The notes under the pieces: model-generated
Database searches by the model: none
What the model was told of the DNA's origin: nothing
The model's input: only the letters and a program-made list of their open reading frames with translations
Part shown: in pieces, positions 10,755-20,649 of the stretch
Layout of the letters: every line of letters starts with the position of its first letter
Numbering within the stretch: position 1 is the first letter of the stretch
DNA from: Lithodes maja
Taxonomy: Eukaryota; Arthropoda; Malacostraca; Decapoda; Lithodidae
Assembly (NCBI GenBank): GCA_037953745.1
Contig: JBAKBP010004265.1
Location: 62,001-126,000 of the forward strand
Direction: 5' to 3'
DNA length: 64,000 nt
Translations under genes and position numbers: made by a program

Positions 10755-11370
10755 TTTTTCACGCGCTCCATTGAATGAAGTCGCTTTTGTTGTGCTCCTT
10801 TAATTCACCCTGTTTAGGTTCGTTTCGGCTTATCTGGCCTTCTTTTTTGTTAGACAGATGTTACGTGATCTAGGGCACACGTAAATGGGCTCCTAAGTGT
10901 GTATAATGGAGACGCGTGTGGAAATAGCCTACCGAAGGTACGGGGGCGCCTGGCGTTCCTCGTATATGTTTTTCATTCTTTCTCTTTTCATATTCTTTTT
11001 TCCTGTTAGTCTGGGCATAGTTTAGCTTTTAGCTTAATTTAGCCTAGCTCGTTTTCTCATTCAGGAATTGCTATGCCCCTATGAGTTTTCATTTTTTCAT
11101 AGCCTAGGTGTACCGTTGGTAAACAATCTGAGATTTCGTTGGTGGCGGTGCTGTTTGTAGAGTTTGTGTCGGCCGCATTATTAGCGTTATTCCCGAGTCC
11201 CCCCTTTCGAGTCCTTCACTGTGTCTCAAGGGCCTGGGCGACAGGTGGTTTGTGATACTCCAGGGGTACCCCACGGGGGCCCTCCTTCACACCACAGGGT
11301 TTTTCGCCCCTGACACATTCTCTGCTCACGGCTAGGCCACCCTTTTTCTCACCAGTTTCATTTACTGGTT
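10755..11370 (+). other. DIRS 5' untranslated/leader region
   Basis: Sequence between the left terminal repeat and the gag-like region, T-rich with TTTTC tracts. No supported reading frame. A GGGGTACCCCACGGGGGCCC block occurs at 11263 and again at 11427, a short internal duplication. Confidence 0.5.
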
Positions 11371-11726
11371 TTTGTTTTCTCTTCCTGTTTCACCTCCATC
11401 CTTTCATAGTCTTTTGCCCAATCTAGGGGTACCCCACGGGGGCCCCTGTTTGTGCGAAACCACCCTCCCTGCCACTTCTCCTCATGGGCTTTGCTCTATC
11501 TCTGTGGGTTGGGTGGTTCCTGGGGGATGTGCCTCCTCTCCCCTGGTGTGTCTTCCTTGCCTCTCCCTTTACCGGTTGAGTCAGGATAAATTCAAGGAAG
11601 ACACTGCTCAGCTTGATGGCCTCATTGCTTGGAGTTCATAAGGAGATGACGCATTTTTTGTGGCCTTTTTTGGTATTCCCTAGACGCTCCTCTCGCTTTT
11701 TTCGGCGCCGGACCATCTCGGCCGGT

Positions 11727-11870
11727 CCCGCAAATTTGCGGGAGCTCGATTCGGTCCTCTGGGACGTTTCGGCTCCCCGCAAATTTGCGGAGATCGTTGG
11801 GGGGGTCCCGCAAAATTGCGGGAGGGTGGTGTCGGTACGGTTATGCCTCCATTGGCCCGCAAATTTGCGG
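11727..11870. promoter_or_regulatory. Four copies of palindrome CCCGCAAATTTGCGGG
   Basis: Palindromes lie at 11727-11742, 11777-11790, 11807-11822 (one base changed in the centre, AAAATT) and 11856-11870. They sit in the 5' leader of the DIRS element upstream of gag. Dyad symmetry and repetition suggest a protein-binding or RNA-structure element. Function is inferred only. Confidence 0.5.
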
Positions 11871-12097
11871 TAATAGTTGGCTTTCACTATTGAATTTTGT
11901 TATGTCATCTTGTTGCCTGATACTATATTGGTGTATGCACTTTACTGGTGTTATAGGCCCTGCATGTAAGATGTTGAGTGGTGGTTAACACTTTCTCCAT
12001 CTTTGCAGGTTCTGCTAGTGCTCTTCCGCCTCGGCCGCCCTCCTCACCTACCTCTGTGCTCCCAGTTTAGGGTGAGTACGGATTCCTGTTTGCATGT

Positions 12098-14200
12098 GTG
12101 TTCCTGTTTCCCCATGCTCCTTCCCTGGTTCTTCTTGGACATTCTCTCCACTTACTCCTTCGACGTGCTGATTATGGTGTGTGTTCTTCTAGTGCAGGTA
12201 GGCTGCCTTGCTTTCGCCTTGGTTGTCGCTCCCCGTGCTTCGAGAGCCCCAAGTCCTGCTTGCGCCACTCGCTCTGTGTGTCCTCTACGGCCTACCTCCC
12301 TGCTCTGTGTGGCACGTGTCTGGCCCTGGTGGTTGTGCTGCTCCATGGCCCTGGTTCCTCGGCGGCGGCTGTGGCCTCTGCTTCCCTTCCGTCTGTGTGG
12401 ACGATGGTCTCCCGCCACAGGACTGTGGGCCACCGTTCCCAGGCCTTTGTTGCCGACCGGATCCGCGTCGCCCTGGGTATCCCTGACCCGACTGAAGGCC
12501 GTTCACCTGGCCCTCTCCCTGCTCGGGCCCTCTCCCCTGGGTCCCGCAGCCGGTCGTCCCATCGTCGGGGGGTTCCCCAGCTCCGTCCACGCTCTCGCTC
12601 GCCTCGTCGTCCGTCCTCTACTGCCCCTCGTCGTCCTCCTGATCGCCTTGACAACACCCATCGCCCTCATCATGGTTCTCGCCCTGAGGCCGGGGTTAGC
12701 GGCTCTGCCCCAGTGCGCCCTCCCCTGGCCTCTACGGATAGGGGCTCTACTCCCTTCCGCCCGCTTCCCCAGCCCAGACGACTTCCTCTTACGTTGTCCT
12801 CTCCGCGCGCGGTTGTTCATGCTGTAGCTGGCCCTCTGCTCCCTCCTCCTACACTGTCCGGGAGGGTCCGCCTGGATGTCGTTGCTTCTCCTACTTCACC
12901 TGCTTCAGTGCCTATTCTTCCTTCATGGTCTCGTCCCACGGTGGAGGTCCCTCCCTCCTCCGCCTCGGTGTCGGGCCGCCCTGTTCTCTCAGCCCTGGGG
13001 ATCCTTGCTCTGTTTCCCCCCGCGGCTCCTTCTGGCCTCCTTTCACCCGGCCAGCCTTCCCACTCCCGTCGTCCTGCTCCTCCTCATTCTTCTCTTCCTG
13101 ACCTTCACTTCCCGTCTCACCAGGGGGGTACCCCTCCTCTTGCCTCGGTGGGGTTTCGCGAGGTTTCGGGGTCCCCTTTCTCAGGAGCTGACGTGTCGCT
13201 GGTAGAGGGGGATGGTGCTGTTTCCCCCTCGGCCGTTCGTGATCGGGGTCGAGTCCCTCAATGGCGACACAACCGTCGTCGCTCGCCTTCCTTGGGCCGC
13301 GACGCTGCTGGTTCGTGTCGTGGGTCTCGCTCCCGCTCACGCTCGCCCCTGCGGGCCCACCAATCTTGGGGGGGTCGCCTCTCTCGGATCGATTGTCGGC
13401 TATGCAGGGCTGGGTTGTGTCACGCATCGACGGGCGCTTGGAGTCGATGCAAGACTCCCTCTTCTCGCGCTTCTTGGCGGTGACTCACCCTCAGCGCCTC
13501 ACCCTACCTACCCCTGCTACGGTCCCCCTCCCTTCTGCAGGCCTACGCTCTGGTCAGACTTCAGCCGCCCTGACATCCTTCCGGCTGTTCAGTCCCTGGC
13601 TGTGTTGACGGGTCTGTCCTCCTATGGGACAGGTTTGTGCGACGCCGGTACGCCTGGCTTAGCCATCATGCTCGGTCACCCTCTCCCATTGGAGGCCTGG
13701 TTTGCTGAGGCCTTCGACTTCACACATCGATCCGTCGACGGCTCTCCTTCAGTCCCTCCCCTGGAGTCATCACTGATTTTGCCTCCTCTTGTGTCTGTCG
13801 GCGGGTTGGACGGCGCGTTCTCGTCCTGGATAAGCGCGCCCGTTCTTGAACTTTGTTCTATTGCTACCCCGTTCTTCTCTCACCCGGATCAGCTCTCTGT
13901 CGCCAAGGCTTTTCCCTTGCGACAGAGGGTGACGGACTTATTGTCTTGTCTTTAGGTTCCCTCCAGACGTCTGTTCACCACCTGCGGCTTTTCGAGGCGT
14001 CTGCGCCAGGCGATCTTTGCGAGGGTTTGGACCGGGTTCAGCGGATCCACCTTCGGCTCGCGGTGTCTTTGGTTCCCGAGCTGAAGGTGGTTTTGTGAGC
14101 GGCAACTCGGCAACGCCCGACGGTACGGTCCTCGTTCTGCCGGCCGGCCCCCTTGGATATTCGTCAGGGTTTGTTGTACTCTGCGCTATATACGTCGGGT
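12098..14200 (+). pseudogene. DIRS gag-like region, frameshifted
   Basis: A GC-rich region with overlapping open pieces. In the first frame (to 13483) a recognisable segment AAAVASASLPSV, RVALGIPDPTEG is followed by an SR/RP-rich basic stretch (SRSRSSHRR, RPRSRSPRR, RSRSRSP). Downstream in other frames are SRIDGRLESMQDSLFSRF, a coiled-coil-like segment common in DIRS Gag, and QSLAVLTGLSSYG. The pieces lie in at least three frames, so the gene is broken. Gag would package element RNA. Assignment rests on position before the RT and on general composition rather than a catalytic motif. Confidence 0.55.
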
Positions 14201-14879
14201 TTTTTTAAGCAGGATGCTTGGAAATGCTACGCTTCTCTGTCGGCGGCCCCTGCTTCCGACACGCAACGACGCACTGTGTCGTTGCAGACCCTGCTTACAT
14301 CACGCACCGACGCGCTGTGTCACGCGCGGGGTCTTCTCAGTCCCGTCCTTCTGCCGGTCCTCTTCGGGGTGCTGCTGCAAGTGCTACCGCCTTGCACGGG
14401 CGCAGGACTGGGACGTTGCAGGCCAGTGCGTCGGTTCCGCCTCGCAATTCTGTTCTTGCCCCTTTCATCCCTGCCGTGTCGGGGCTGGCCGGCCTTCCAC
14501 TTCCGGCCGCCCTTCGACGGGGTCAGCCCCGCGACGTCCTGGGTTTGGGGTGGCCCGCCCTTTTCGACGAGGTTGGGGGGGGGGTAGAGGAGGTCAACGT
14601 GGCGCTCATGCCCGCACGGCCCGTACCGGGGGTACCTCCACGTCAACACAATGTGTAGGTTGTCTGGGTCGGCCTCCTTGTTCTCCTTCTCGCCTGGCCG
14701 ACCGGGTCGCTCCCCTCCTCTCGGGTGCTCCCTCGGGTTGTTTTCGCCCTTGCGCCCCTAGGTGGCCGTGAGGGACGTTGGGGGCGGCGGGTTGCGCGGA
14801 GGGGTCTCACCTGGAGGTGGACGTCCAGATCCCCACTCCGCTCTTGTCACCGACGCCGGCCCATCTCTTCAGAGGTGGC

Positions 14880-15415
14880 CCACGTGTTCACTTCCATGCC
14901 CGAACTGGGTAGAGTCGAGGGAGTTGACCGCCGGTCACCCGGTTTTCCTCTCCCGTGTCTTTCTGGTACCGTCGCCGAACTGCGACGCGATGCGACCGGT
15001 GGTGGATCTGTCGGCCCTCAACGGGCACATCGTGCACACACAGTTTCAGATGCTGCCGGTACCCCTGGTACGCCTGGCCCTGCGCCCTCTGTCGTGGGTA
15101 GTGTCGCTGGCCCTCCAGGATGCGTCTTGGCTCGTTCCTCTCCATCCTCGCTTCCAGCGATTCTTGGCCGTTCGGACTTCCGATCGTGTGTTCCTGTTCG
15201 ACAGCCTTCCCTTCGGTCTCCACATCGCGCCGCAGATCTTCTCCGCACTGGTGGGGCAGGCTCTGGGTCCTCTCCTCAGGAGCGGGCTCCAGATCCTGTT
15301 TTCCTTGTCCGATTGGTTGGTAGTTTCCGAAGCCCTAGGACTGGGCATTGGCGACGCCCTCACAGTCGTTCGCAACATCGCACGGTTAGGGTTCCCCTTC
15401 GATGTTCCCAAGTAA
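14880..15415 (+). pseudogene. DIRS reverse transcriptase domain
   Basis: Reads MRPVVDLSALNGHI, LQDASWLVPLHPRFQRFLAV, LFDSLPFGLHIAPQIFSALV and then LSDWLV where DIRS/Ty3-type RTs have L/Y-x-DDW. The first catalytic aspartate of the DD pair is replaced by serine, so even this open stretch should be inactive. A TAA at 15413-15415 interrupts, although family sequence (LTLSRVVPWVGLAWVLSG) continues in the same frame behind it. Confidence 0.85.
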
Positions 15416-16314
15416 CGCTTGACCCTGTCGCGTGTCGTGCCATGGGTCGGTCTCGCATGGGTTTTGTCCGGCGCTACGGTGACCCGGGGTCTGCCGGCCG
15501 CGGTGCACCTTTGGTGGAAGGTCTTCGCCGTGTTGCACTCGGTCTCCCTCCCGGGGTGGCTCTGAGACTCGTTCGTGGGTTCGCTGCATTGGGCCGCTCT
15601 GCCCCTTCCCTTAGGGAGCCTCTGGCTACGCCGCCTCCTCCTCATGGGCACCTCGGTGTTTCCGTTGCCCCTATGGATCGGCTCCTGCCGCTCCCGCGTA
15701 CCGTTCGCAGATGCTTCGGTCGCTGGGTTGCTCGGGGCTCGCTCTCTGCGGCTGTGCCCTGGACCGCCCCCCCCGCCGACGGACTGGGTAGCCACAGATA
15801 CGTCGAGCGAGGTTGGGTGAGGTTCCCGATCGAACCTGGGACGTCCACTTCCCGGCAGATGGGTGGGTCTCCCTCCACTTACCCGTCTATGCCCTCGGAC
15901 TGTTGGTTCCTTTGTTCTTCCTGCGGGACCACGCGCTGGCCCTTCGGGGTAAGTCGGTGGCCTTCGGGTTGGACACTCAGACAAGCTGTCCACTGTTTCC
16001 TAATGCGGGGGTCCTCCAGGTCGTTGACTCTATTGGGGGTCTCGGTGGAGTTGTTCTTCCTCGCGGACCGACACCCCTTCTCCTTGCATGCCTCCTGCCT
16101 GCCCGGGCCTGCCACCCTGTGGGCGGCCGCCCTGTCGAGAGGGCAGGGCGTTCTTGTAGAATGGGCGATGAAACGGACTGTGTTCGCCGACCTCGCGGCT
16201 TCCTGTGGTGTTCCGGAGGTCGCCTTGTTCGCATCGGGGGTGCCGCGCCAATTGCCTCTGGACCTCTCCCTCCGGCCTCGCGCTCCGGGGGGGGTCCAGA
16301 CGCTTTCATGGTAG
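15416..16314 (+). pseudogene. DIRS RT connection and RNase H domains, frameshifted
   Basis: The RT connection (SLHWAALPLPLGSLWLRRLLL) leads into an RNase H-like start (WVATDTSSEVG). The continuation is in a second frame (HLPVYALGLLVPL, GLDTQTS) and the end in a third (PATLWAAALSRGQGVLVEW, VALFASG). The latter matches the usual ADALSRG...EW...DLFAT signature of DIRS. RNase H would remove the RNA template. At least two frameshifts are present. Confidence 0.75.
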
Positions 16315-17698
16315 CCTGGTACAGGTGGCGGTCGATATACATCTTTCCGCCACCAGACGTGCTGTTGATGTGCCCAGTCCTCGCGAGGCTGCGGCTGTAC
16401 CACGGCTGCGTCTGGCTCCTCGCGCCTCTGTGGCCGGCACGGGTTTGGTACGCCCGGTTGCCGTGGTGGTGCCCGAGTCCGGTCCCTCTACCTGTCTCCG
16501 GCTTCCACTTGTGCTAGGTTGGGGACCTGCGGACCTCGTTGGCCTTCGCATCGTGCTTGTTCATGAGGCACGGTGGCTCCCGGTCCCCGGCCGGGCCCTG
16601 ACTGACTTCCTGCAGCGTTCCTGGCCATCTTCTCCTTGGGGGACTTACGGGTCCCGCTGGAGGTCTTTTACTAGGTGGCTACAGGACACTCGCCTGCCAG
16701 TTGGCTCTCCTTCCCTCGTCCTACGCTCCTTGTTTCACCTCTTCCGTCCACGTCACTTTCACGTCGACGCTATACGTACACACTTGTCTGCCGTCTGGGG
16801 GGTCTTTGGGGCCGTCGCTGGGCTGGTCGTTCCGCCACAGGAGCTGGATTCCTTCCTGACGGCTGCCTTCCGGGATCGACCGCCTCCGCGCCAGGTCCCT
16901 CCGCAGTGGGATCTGGGGCGGGCTCTGGTCCTTCTGGCTTCACCCACGTATACGAGGGTCGCTACGCCGGTTCCGTTGCTCGGGCGTCCACTCTTCCTTG
17001 TCGCTCTGGCCACTGGGGATCGGGTGTCTGCACTAGCGGCATTGTCACGGCCCCGGGACTGCGTGCGTTTCTCCCCGTCCTTGCATGGCATCTCGTTCGC
17101 CTCCTCCCCTCCTTTTGTTACAACGCATGGGAGGGAGGCCCCCGTTTTCCAGCCTTTCGCCGTCCAGGCTGTACGGCGTGGGAATCCTCGCCATGTGTTG
17201 TGCCCGGTGTCAGCCTTGCACTCCTCTGTTGCGTCTGTGGCGCCGCCTTCGGGTACTGCTGTGTGGGTGTCTCCTCGGACAGGTGGGAGGCTCTCGCAGG
17301 TGCAGATGGGCTGCCACGTTTGTCGGACCGTTCGTGCCCGTCACCCTGTTTGTAGGGGTTCTGCGCACGATGTCAGATCCTTTGCTGCCTCCTTCCGGTT
17401 CCTGCCACGTCGATCCTTACCTGCAATCGCCTCGGCGGTTTTGTGGTCTTCTATCAATTCCTTCATCTCGTCCTACCTCTCCGTGTCCAGTGTTCGACCC
17501 CCTCGGCCGGTGCTTGCTCTCGGGGGTCGTGTTTCCTGGTGCTCTGGCGAAGATCCCTGGTCTTCCCCCCTTGTCCCTCGTTCTTTTCCTTTGTTTTATT
17601 TGACAAAGGGGGGGGGGGGGGTGTACAGGTTTGCAACACTGGATTGCAAGTTTGGGATTATGTATTGTTCCAGTACATCAGTGTTTTTGCCACATTGA
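16205..17698 (+). CDS. Tyrosine recombinase (integrase) of DIRS element, stop-loss copy
   Basis: A 497-codon open frame. The N-terminal ~120 residues may only be frame carry-over. Residues ~120-210 form a SAM-like core-binding domain (LTDFLQRSW, TYGSRWRSFTRWL, VDAIRTHLSAV), and the catalytic domain follows. Catalytic residues are visible: Arg in ATGDRVSALAAL (17021), His-x-x-Arg in SAHDVRSFAAS (17366-17377) and the nucleophile Tyr in FISSYLS (17474). The enzyme would insert the circular cDNA by site-specific recombination. The second copy ends with a stop after ALGRRVS; here the equivalent codon is TGG, so the protein reads on about 56 codons through a G-run. The frame is otherwise open. Confidence 0.82.
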   Translation: MVFRRSPCSHRGCRANCLWTSPSGLALRGGSRRFHGSLVQVAVDIHLSATRRAVDVPSPREAAAVPRLRLAPRASVAGTGLVRPVAVVVPESGPSTCLRLPLVLGWGPADLVGLRIVLVHEARWLPVPGRALTDFLQRSWPSSPWGTYGSRWRSFTRWLQDTRLPVGSPSLVLRSLFHLFRPRHFHVDAIRTHLSAVWGVFGAVAGLVVPPQELDSFLTAAFRDRPPPRQVPPQWDLGRALVLLASPTYTRVATPVPLLGRPLFLVALATGDRVSALAALSRPRDCVRFSPSLHGISFASSPPFVTTHGREAPVFQPFAVQAVRRGNPRHVLCPVSALHSSVASVAPPSGTAVWVSPRTGGRLSQVQMGCHVCRTVRARHPVCRGSAHDVRSFAASFRFLPRRSLPAIASAVLWSSINSFISSYLSVSSVRPPRPVLALGGRVSWCSGEDPWSSPLVPRSFPLFYLTKGGGGVYRFATLDCKFGIMYCSSTSVFLPH

Positions 17699-17975
17699 AA
17701 ATTGTGTTTTGTTCTTGTGTTCAGTGTTTTTGTTGGTTTTTGAAGAAAAGGGATTTTGGGTACGGTACCTTTTTGGTTTCAGACAAGTCTATGTTTTTGC
17801 ATTACTACGAATGACGGGCATGTGTTAAAACTGTTCTTTTTAGCTACTCCTCAGTTTTTCATTCTTTTATTAAACTCTCTTGTTTAAATTGTGTCTTTGT
17901 CATTCATAATTTTGTTTTATGCATTGTTTTTTTTGGTAGGTTGGGCTTAGATGTCCTCCTCCTATTTGTTATGCA
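17699..17975 (+). other. DIRS 3' untranslated region
   Basis: T-rich sequence after the recombinase, shared with the second copy (59690-60040, reversed). It contains a G-run at 17607-17620 just upstream. No coding frame is supported. Confidence 0.6.
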
Positions 17976-18088
17976 GCCTTGACGTTGGATTTGCCAAGAC
18001 TACTAACAAATTGGGAGGTTTGACGTACCTCCCAACCTACCAAATAGGAAAACCTACTATTTGGTAGTAGTCTTGGAAAATCCAACGT
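17976..18088 (+). repeat. DIRS internal complementary region
   Basis: 17976-18009 is the complement of the element's left tip (10455-10488). 18010-18088 is the complement of its right tip (18421-18500) and includes two hairpins (TTGGGAGGT...ACCTCCCAA and CCTACCAAATAG...CTATTTGGTAG). The two tips meet as they would in a circle junction, with AAT as shared bases. The same arrangement recurs near 59560-59675 in the second copy. Confidence 0.9.
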
Positions 18089-18149
18089 ACATAATACCCT
18101 CCCTCACGCCGGACCCCTGCCCATCCGCGTTCTTCTGCTGACGTGAGAT

Positions 18150-18500
18150 GTGATGACAAGAGAGGGTCGCTCATGCGCATGTTCGACAGGGATCTGCACA
18201 TGACGGAATACGGGATGGGCCTTAAGCGGTAATTAAGGTAAACCCCTTTTTCTTCTCTTCTATGCTTTTTTCACCTTCGGTGGTAGTTTTGGTTAATGTA
18301 CAACATCTCCTAGAGCAAGATAAGGAGTAGACTCTAGACGTTTTCTTTTTAACCGCGGTTGGAATGACGACATAGCAGTCAAAATAGACAAGTCGTCATT
18401 GCAATTAGGTTAATAGCCTTGACGTTGGATTTTCCAAGACTACTACCAAATAGTAGGTTTTCCTATTTGGTAGGTTGGGAGGTACGTCAAACCTCCCAAT
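18150..18500 (+). repeat. DIRS right inverted terminal repeat
   Basis: Reverse complement of the left terminal repeat, extended at its outer end by the two hairpin sequences and ending ACCTCCCAAT at 18500, directly against the minisatellite unit TATATGGACTTGG. Confidence 0.9.
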
Positions 18501-18817
18501 ATATGGACTTGGGTGTTGTCTGGCCAGTGCCAGGTCCGTATATATATGGACTGGGGTGTTGTCTGGCCAGTGCCAGGTCTGCATATATATGGACTGGGGT
18601 GTTGTCTGGCCAGTGCCAGGTCCATATATATACGGACTGGGGTGTTAGTTCAGTGCCATGTCCATATATATATGGACTGGGGTGTTGTCTGTCCAGTGCG
18701 ACGTCCATATATATATATGGACTGGGGTGTTGTTAGTCCAGTGCCACGTCCATATATATATATATATATGGACTGGGGTGTTGTTAGTCCAGTGCCACGT
18801 CCATATATATACGGACT
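18501..18817 (+). repeat. 43-bp minisatellite, right block
   Basis: About seven units in the same orientation as 9275-10454, including the CATGTCC/GACGTCC/CACGTCC variant block seen earlier in the array. The array was continuous before the DIRS element inserted. Confidence 0.93.
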
Positions 18818-20150
18818 CCCCGAAAAAATATTATAGCGCTGAAACTAGGTCACCACACCTTCCATATTCATACCACAAGTACCCTACCCTTCGACCTTCT
18901 TGCCACCAACCCTCCCAGCCCCCTTCCTCCTCCCAAACATCAAGTAAATGACATGTAAATATAAGTGCATTAGAATATAAGAATATATATGAATATTTAC
19001 CATTGGTTTTACATTATAAACTTTGTAACAATCATTAGTGTGTGTGTAAGGGATAAAAGGCAAGCCTAATACATTTCAATGATTAATAATTGAAGACAAT
19101 GCGACAAAAACTTGTGTATATGTGTGCGAGGCGTAATTTGCGGACCCGTAGATCATCTCCTGAGTGTTTACATCCCCATAACAATTGTGCATCGAAAAGG
19201 CAATTCATACTCAATGCTGATATACTCCAAACACTCTAAAGTGTGTTTGCAAAGATATAAATTAACTTCAAATTTTTATACAAGGTTCATATAAATTTTA
19301 TTTTGTGTCGACTCTCGTGCGTGTACCTACATCACAAAAATATATGTGTATTAAAGGTAGTTCATGCTCAACATAACTATACTTGAAATGCCTGCATTCG
19401 TCCAAACCAGACAGTGGGAAGTATGCCGCCGGTGTAGTGATATTCTTCCCTGTGATATGTTGACAGATTAAAGCAGCCCCTATGCCTCTCATTAGCACCA
19501 AATCACGACTATTTCGATATATTGTTACTTACTGTTATTGCATTAGGATAGGTTGGTTAGGTTAAGTTAGATAATAAAATAAACTTCAGTAAAAATACAT
19601 CAAAATAGAATTGTAATTAGAAGTAAATGTAAAGGTATTGCGGTTGCGGCCATAGCATCCCGGGACCCATTGTCTATAAAAAGATTCAATTTTTATCCCG
19701 TCAAATTATTGTTATTTATATTGTTATTTTCTGCATTAAGATTATTATGGTGACCGGTCAACTCAACCAGTAGACCATTGCAACCAGTAGCTCTCAACCA
19801 GTACTAAATCAACCAATACAGTTAGGTTAGGTTAGGTTAGTACTATATTTTAGCATTGGTTTGGTTGGTCTGGGTTAATTTGGCACTGGTTAAGAGCTAC
19901 TGGTTGAAATGGTCTACTGGTTGAGATGACATGGAACCGATTATGTAGTGGTAGATTAGGCTTGGTAACGATCTGTTGGGGGACGTTAGGTTAAGGTGGT
20001 TATAGGGTATCTGAATAGGCCGAATTATATCAGTAATGATGTTCTGACCCTTCTGGTATCCTATCTGGAGTACTTCTCACAGCCAAAACTGAGTTCCTGC
20101 CCCATGGGTCATGACTGCAGTTTGGTGAACTGATAGGCCTACCATTCCCC
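18818..20150. other. No recognised gene; imperfect palindrome at 19750-19935
   Basis: AT-rich DNA. At 19752-19935 two ~60-bp arms (ACCAGTAGACCATTGCAACC against its near-complement around 19885-19925) surround four GGTTA units (19820-19840). Nothing else is supported. Confidence 0.5.
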
Positions 20151-20159
20151 TTGATTGGA

Positions 20160-20645
20160 AAAAAATATTTGGTCATCCCTATCTGGAAAGGGAAAGAGGG
20201 CTGAAAGGACTACAATAACTATACTGTGATATAACACTGCTCAGTGTAACAGCAAGGTCTTTTCTCATTTATTAGGCCTACTGAAAAAAATACAAATAAA
20301 AAAATCGAGTTCACTTACTAAAACATCTGATACATGAGCAATATGGATTTACACCCAAGAAGTAAATGATTGACCGAATTTTGGCATTGAGAGTCTGTGG
20401 AATGACAGCTTGAATTTCAAGTAAGGCTGCTTGCAGTTTATGTCAAGTTTCAGAAAGGCATTTGACCCGGTGCATCAGGAGACAAAGTTGGATCTTCTTG
20501 GACTCTATGGGATCCCTGCAGTGATTATTGATCTCACTCTTAGTTCCTCATGTCTGTATGAACCACTGATCTTAATGTTGGCCACCACCACCGATGTTGG
20601 CCTTGTAAGGTGGTATCCCATGTGCGCATATTTTTGCAATTTTCG
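20160..20645 (+). pseudogene. Relic of a non-LTR reverse transcriptase
   Basis: Short stretches in different frames match the RT order. VIPIWKGK (about 20173) is followed by a DYNNY-like NYRG segment, then EQYGFTPKK near 20340 and SFRKAFDPVHQE near 20450 with LGLYGIPAVII. These correspond to the usual QYGF...DFRKAFDSVHRE...LLxLYGIP region of CR1/L2/RTE-type RTs. The catalytic YADD part is missing and stops are frequent. Confidence 0.7.
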
Positions 20646-20649
20646 ATGA

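Larger units (their letters stand above)
10455..18500 (+). mobile_element. DIRS-type tyrosine-recombinase retrotransposon, decayed
   Basis: This ~8.05-kb element has inverted terminal repeats (10459-10754 against 18150-18445) and an internal complementary region (17976-18088). That region joins the complement of the left end (ending AACAA) to the complement of the right end (starting ATTGGGAGG). This is the diagnostic DIRS architecture and implies replication through a circular intermediate. Gene order is gag-like, RT, RNase H, tyrosine recombinase. It lies inside the 43-bp minisatellite at a TATAT stretch, with no target duplication. Several frameshifts and a changed RT catalytic box make it inactive. 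A second, partial copy lies at 59147-60866. Confidence 0.92.

Noticed and set aside
12152..15993. Long minus-strand Arg/Gly/Glu-rich frames in the GC-rich DIRS region
   Set aside because: High GC lowers stop frequency; the frames lack motifs while the plus strand has RT and recombinase signatures.
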